7,105 nucleotides of DNA from Candidatus Altimarinota bacterium (GTDB taxonomy: Bacteria; Patescibacteriota; Gracilibacteria; Absconditabacterales; Absconditicoccaceae): assembly GCA_015489035.1 (NCBI GenBank), contig WFMP01000186.1, positions 1 through 7,105 of the forward strand, written 5' to 3'. How positions within the stretch are numbered: position 1 is the first letter of the stretch; every line of letters starts with the position of its first letter. The notes under the pieces are model-generated. The model saw nothing but the letters and a program-made list of their open reading frames with translations, had not been told where the DNA came from and made no database searches. Shown here one piece after another: positions 6,260 through 7,105 of the stretch. The position numbers and the translations under genes were made by a program.

Positions 6260-6559
6260 ATGAGAATAATTTCAAAAAAGACACTAAAAGATTTTTATGA
6301 ACAAGCAAAATATCAAGACAGTAAAAGTGCTTTAGAAGCTTGGCACAAAGAAGTTTTAAAACTTAATTGGAATAATCCAAATGAGATTAAAGAGATGTAC
6401 AAGAGTGCTAGTATTATTGGAGATACAAAAGTTGTGTTTAATATAGCAGGGAATAAATACAGATTAATAGTTACAATAAACTATTGTGCAAAAATTGTAT
6501 TTATAAAGTTTATCGGGACACATAAACAGTATGACAAAATAAATATTGAGGAGCTATAA
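6260..6559 (+). CDS. higB: HigB-family type II toxin (mRNA interferase)
   Basis: This 99-residue protein matches the HigB toxin family of the RelE-like fold. The start MRIISKKTLKDFYE, the ALEAWHKEVLKLNW block (25-38) and the C-terminal strands YRLIVTINY and IVFIKFIGTHKQYDKI are characteristic. HigB toxins cleave mRNA, usually on the ribosome, and are neutralised by the adjacent HigA. The ATG has no upstream ribosome site and lies only 5-12 bases past the possible -10 elements, so the message is likely leaderless or nearly so. The start is still preferred because the family begins with this sequence. The toxin gene comes first, the usual order for higBA, and is separated from the antitoxin by one base. 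Family call firm; activity inferred. Confidence 0.88.
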   Translation: MRIISKKTLKDFYEQAKYQDSKSALEAWHKEVLKLNWNNPNEIKEMYKSASIIGDTKVVFNIAGNKYRLIVTINYCAKIVFIKFIGTHKQYDKINIEEL

Positions 6560-6560
6560 A

Positions 6561-6920
6561 ATGAATATTAAACCTATTAAAAATGAAGAAGATTATACTC
6601 AAACATTAAAATATATTGAGAGTTTAATGGATGCTAAACCAAATACACCACAAATGGATGAGCTAGAGGTACTTACAACTTTAGTTGAAGCTTATGAAGA
6701 ACAACACTACAAAATTGAAGCTCCAGATCCTATTGAAGCTATTAAGTTTAGAATGGAACAAGAGGGTTTAAAACAAAAAGATTTAGTGACAATCGTTGGA
6801 AGTAAATCAAGAGTATCTGAGATACTCAATAGAAAAAGAAAGCTAACTATTAAGATGATAAGAAATTTACATAAGCAACTTCATATACCCGTAGAGAGTT
6901 TATTTGTAGACTACAAATAA
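6561..6920 (+). CDS. higA: HigA-family antitoxin with Xre-type helix-turn-helix
   Basis: This 119-residue antitoxin has a helical N-terminal half (NEEDYTQTLKYIESLMDA, then a helix ending in EEQHYKIEAPDP) typical of longer HigA proteins (COG5499). A C-terminal HTH_3 DNA-binding domain follows (about 64-115), with the helix-turn-helix around KQKDLVTIVGSKSRVSEILN and the trailing IPVESLF. It should bind and neutralise the upstream HigB and repress the promoter before it. The start at 6561 is chosen over a TTG 15 bases upstream because GAGGAG ends seven bases before this ATG and lies inside the end of the toxin gene. The stop codon is 12 bases before the attC. Confidence 0.9.
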   Translation: MNIKPIKNEEDYTQTLKYIESLMDAKPNTPQMDELEVLTTLVEAYEEQHYKIEAPDPIEAIKFRMEQEGLKQKDLVTIVGSKSRVSEILNRKRKLTIKMIRNLHKQLHIPVESLFVDYK

Positions 6921-6932
6921 ACTGTGCTTAAA

Positions 6933-7000
6933 TGCTAACAAAACCTCGTAACCAATAAATGCCTTAGTGGTCGTTTATTGGTTAGAGTCAATCGTTATCC
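6933..7000 (+). other. attC site 5 (HigBA cassette / next cassette)
   Basis: R'' TGCTAAC (6933-6939) and R' GTTATCC (6994-7000) frame a 68-bp site with an 11-bp perfect stem (6949-6959 with 6974-6984). It starts 12 bases after the antitoxin stop codon. Confidence 0.87.
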
Positions 7001-7015
7001 GCTCACTGCGTGACC
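6994..7015 (+). repeat. 22-bp cassette-leader repeat, copy 2
   Basis: An exact copy of 6166-6187. Here it is followed by AGATAAC, so that GTTATC (6994-6999) and GATAAC (7017-7022) form the outer arms of an inverted repeat around the TCAC-TGC-GTGA palindrome. At copy 1 the sequence switches to GTTAGCAT at exactly this point. Confidence 0.85.
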
Positions 7016-7105
7016 AGATAACGGAGGTACGGGTTGTACTTACAGAAATATATAAGCTGGTACAGCAAGATATTTTATTTGTAGCTGTAGTTCATGGTAA
7101 AAGGC
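6995..7105 (+). mobile_element. Integron cassette 6 (3' partial)
   Basis: The next cassette begins at the TT of the attC 5 R' box. The 111 visible bases contain the second 22-bp repeat and the possible toxin fragment. No ribosome site or clear start codon is present, and the cassette's own R'' is outside the window, so its integrity cannot be tested. Confidence 0.55.

Larger units (their letters stand above)
6189..6994 (+). mobile_element. Integron cassette 5: higBA toxin-antitoxin
   Basis: An 806-bp unit whose own ends agree: GTTAGCAT (6188-6195) is the reverse complement of ATGCTAAC (6932-6939). Unlike its neighbours it carries its own promoter, as is known for toxin-antitoxin cassettes, which are thought to stabilise large arrays. 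The 22 bases before it do not belong to it by this test. Confidence 0.8.
6994..7105 (+). pseudogene. Possible C-terminal fragment of a ParE/RelE-type toxin (3' end off window)
   Basis: The frame starting with the GTT at 6994 is open to the right edge and ends in EIYKLVQQDILFVAVVHGKR. This resembles the final strands of ParE/RelE toxins, which commonly finish with 'YR(I/L)VY...ILxVAVVHGxR'. No ATG, TTG or GTG begins this frame inside the cassette; the only candidate is a GTG at 6967 within the previous attC. The N-terminal half of the fold is missing, and two or three residues seem absent between IYKLV and QQD. I read it as a 5'-truncated remnant joined to the cassette leader. The match is short, so a chance similarity remains possible. 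Confidence 0.35.

Noticed and set aside
6546..6548. TTG as the start of the antitoxin
   Set aside because: It lies within the ribosome site region, while the ATG at 6561 has GAGGAG at proper distance and the family-like N-terminus.
1..7105. CRISPR array, tRNA or rRNA genes, IS element or integrase gene
   Set aside because: There are no regularly spaced repeats, no cloverleaf or rRNA-like stretch, and no transposase or tyrosine recombinase motifs in any convincing frame.

Overview
The window is about 30% G+C and reads as part of an integron gene-cassette array. Every convincing gene is on the + strand. Each gene or gene group ends a few bases before an imperfect palindrome of the attC type (R'' box ending in AAC, stem-loop, R' box beginning GTT). 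No integrase gene or attI site is visible. The host cannot be named. Low G+C, A-rich coding and a chromosomal-style array of non-resistance genes suggest a low-GC Gram-negative bacterium; Campylobacterota is a guess only.

Layout. Positions 1-4060: the 3' part of a very large cassette carrying a Type IIS-like restriction-modification (R-M) system. It holds a RadC/JAB domain fused to a D12-class adenine methyltransferase (5' end off the window), a second Dam-like methyltransferase, and an AlwI/N.BstNBI-family endonuclease, ending in a 58-bp attC. Positions 4061-4850: a zinc-finger plus HEPN-like protein whose last residues are encoded by its own short attC. Positions 4851-5701: a RES-domain (NAD-consuming toxin family) protein. 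Positions 5702-6166: a YciI-like protein. Positions 6189-6994: a HigB/HigA toxin-antitoxin pair with its own promoter and operator. From 6995: the start of another cassette holding what looks like the C-terminal part of a ParE/RelE toxin.

Cassette boundaries can be proved internally. In an excised circle the R'' at a cassette's end pairs with the R' at its own start. This holds for the HEPN cassette (GTATAAC with GTTATAC), the RES cassette (GACATAAC with GTTATGTC), the YciI cassette (GAGTATAAC with GTTATACTC) and the HigBA cassette (ATGCTAAC with GTTAGCAT). The HigBA cassette is preceded by a stray 22-bp segment that recurs after its own attC.

Functionally the array is a defence and stabilisation set: an R-M system, a HEPN/RES pair split over two adjacent cassettes, and a toxin-antitoxin module. 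The most unusual points are the RadC-methyltransferase fusion, an R-M cassette of more than 4 kb, the coding attC between the HEPN and RES genes, and the 24-bp repeat flanking the HigBA unit.
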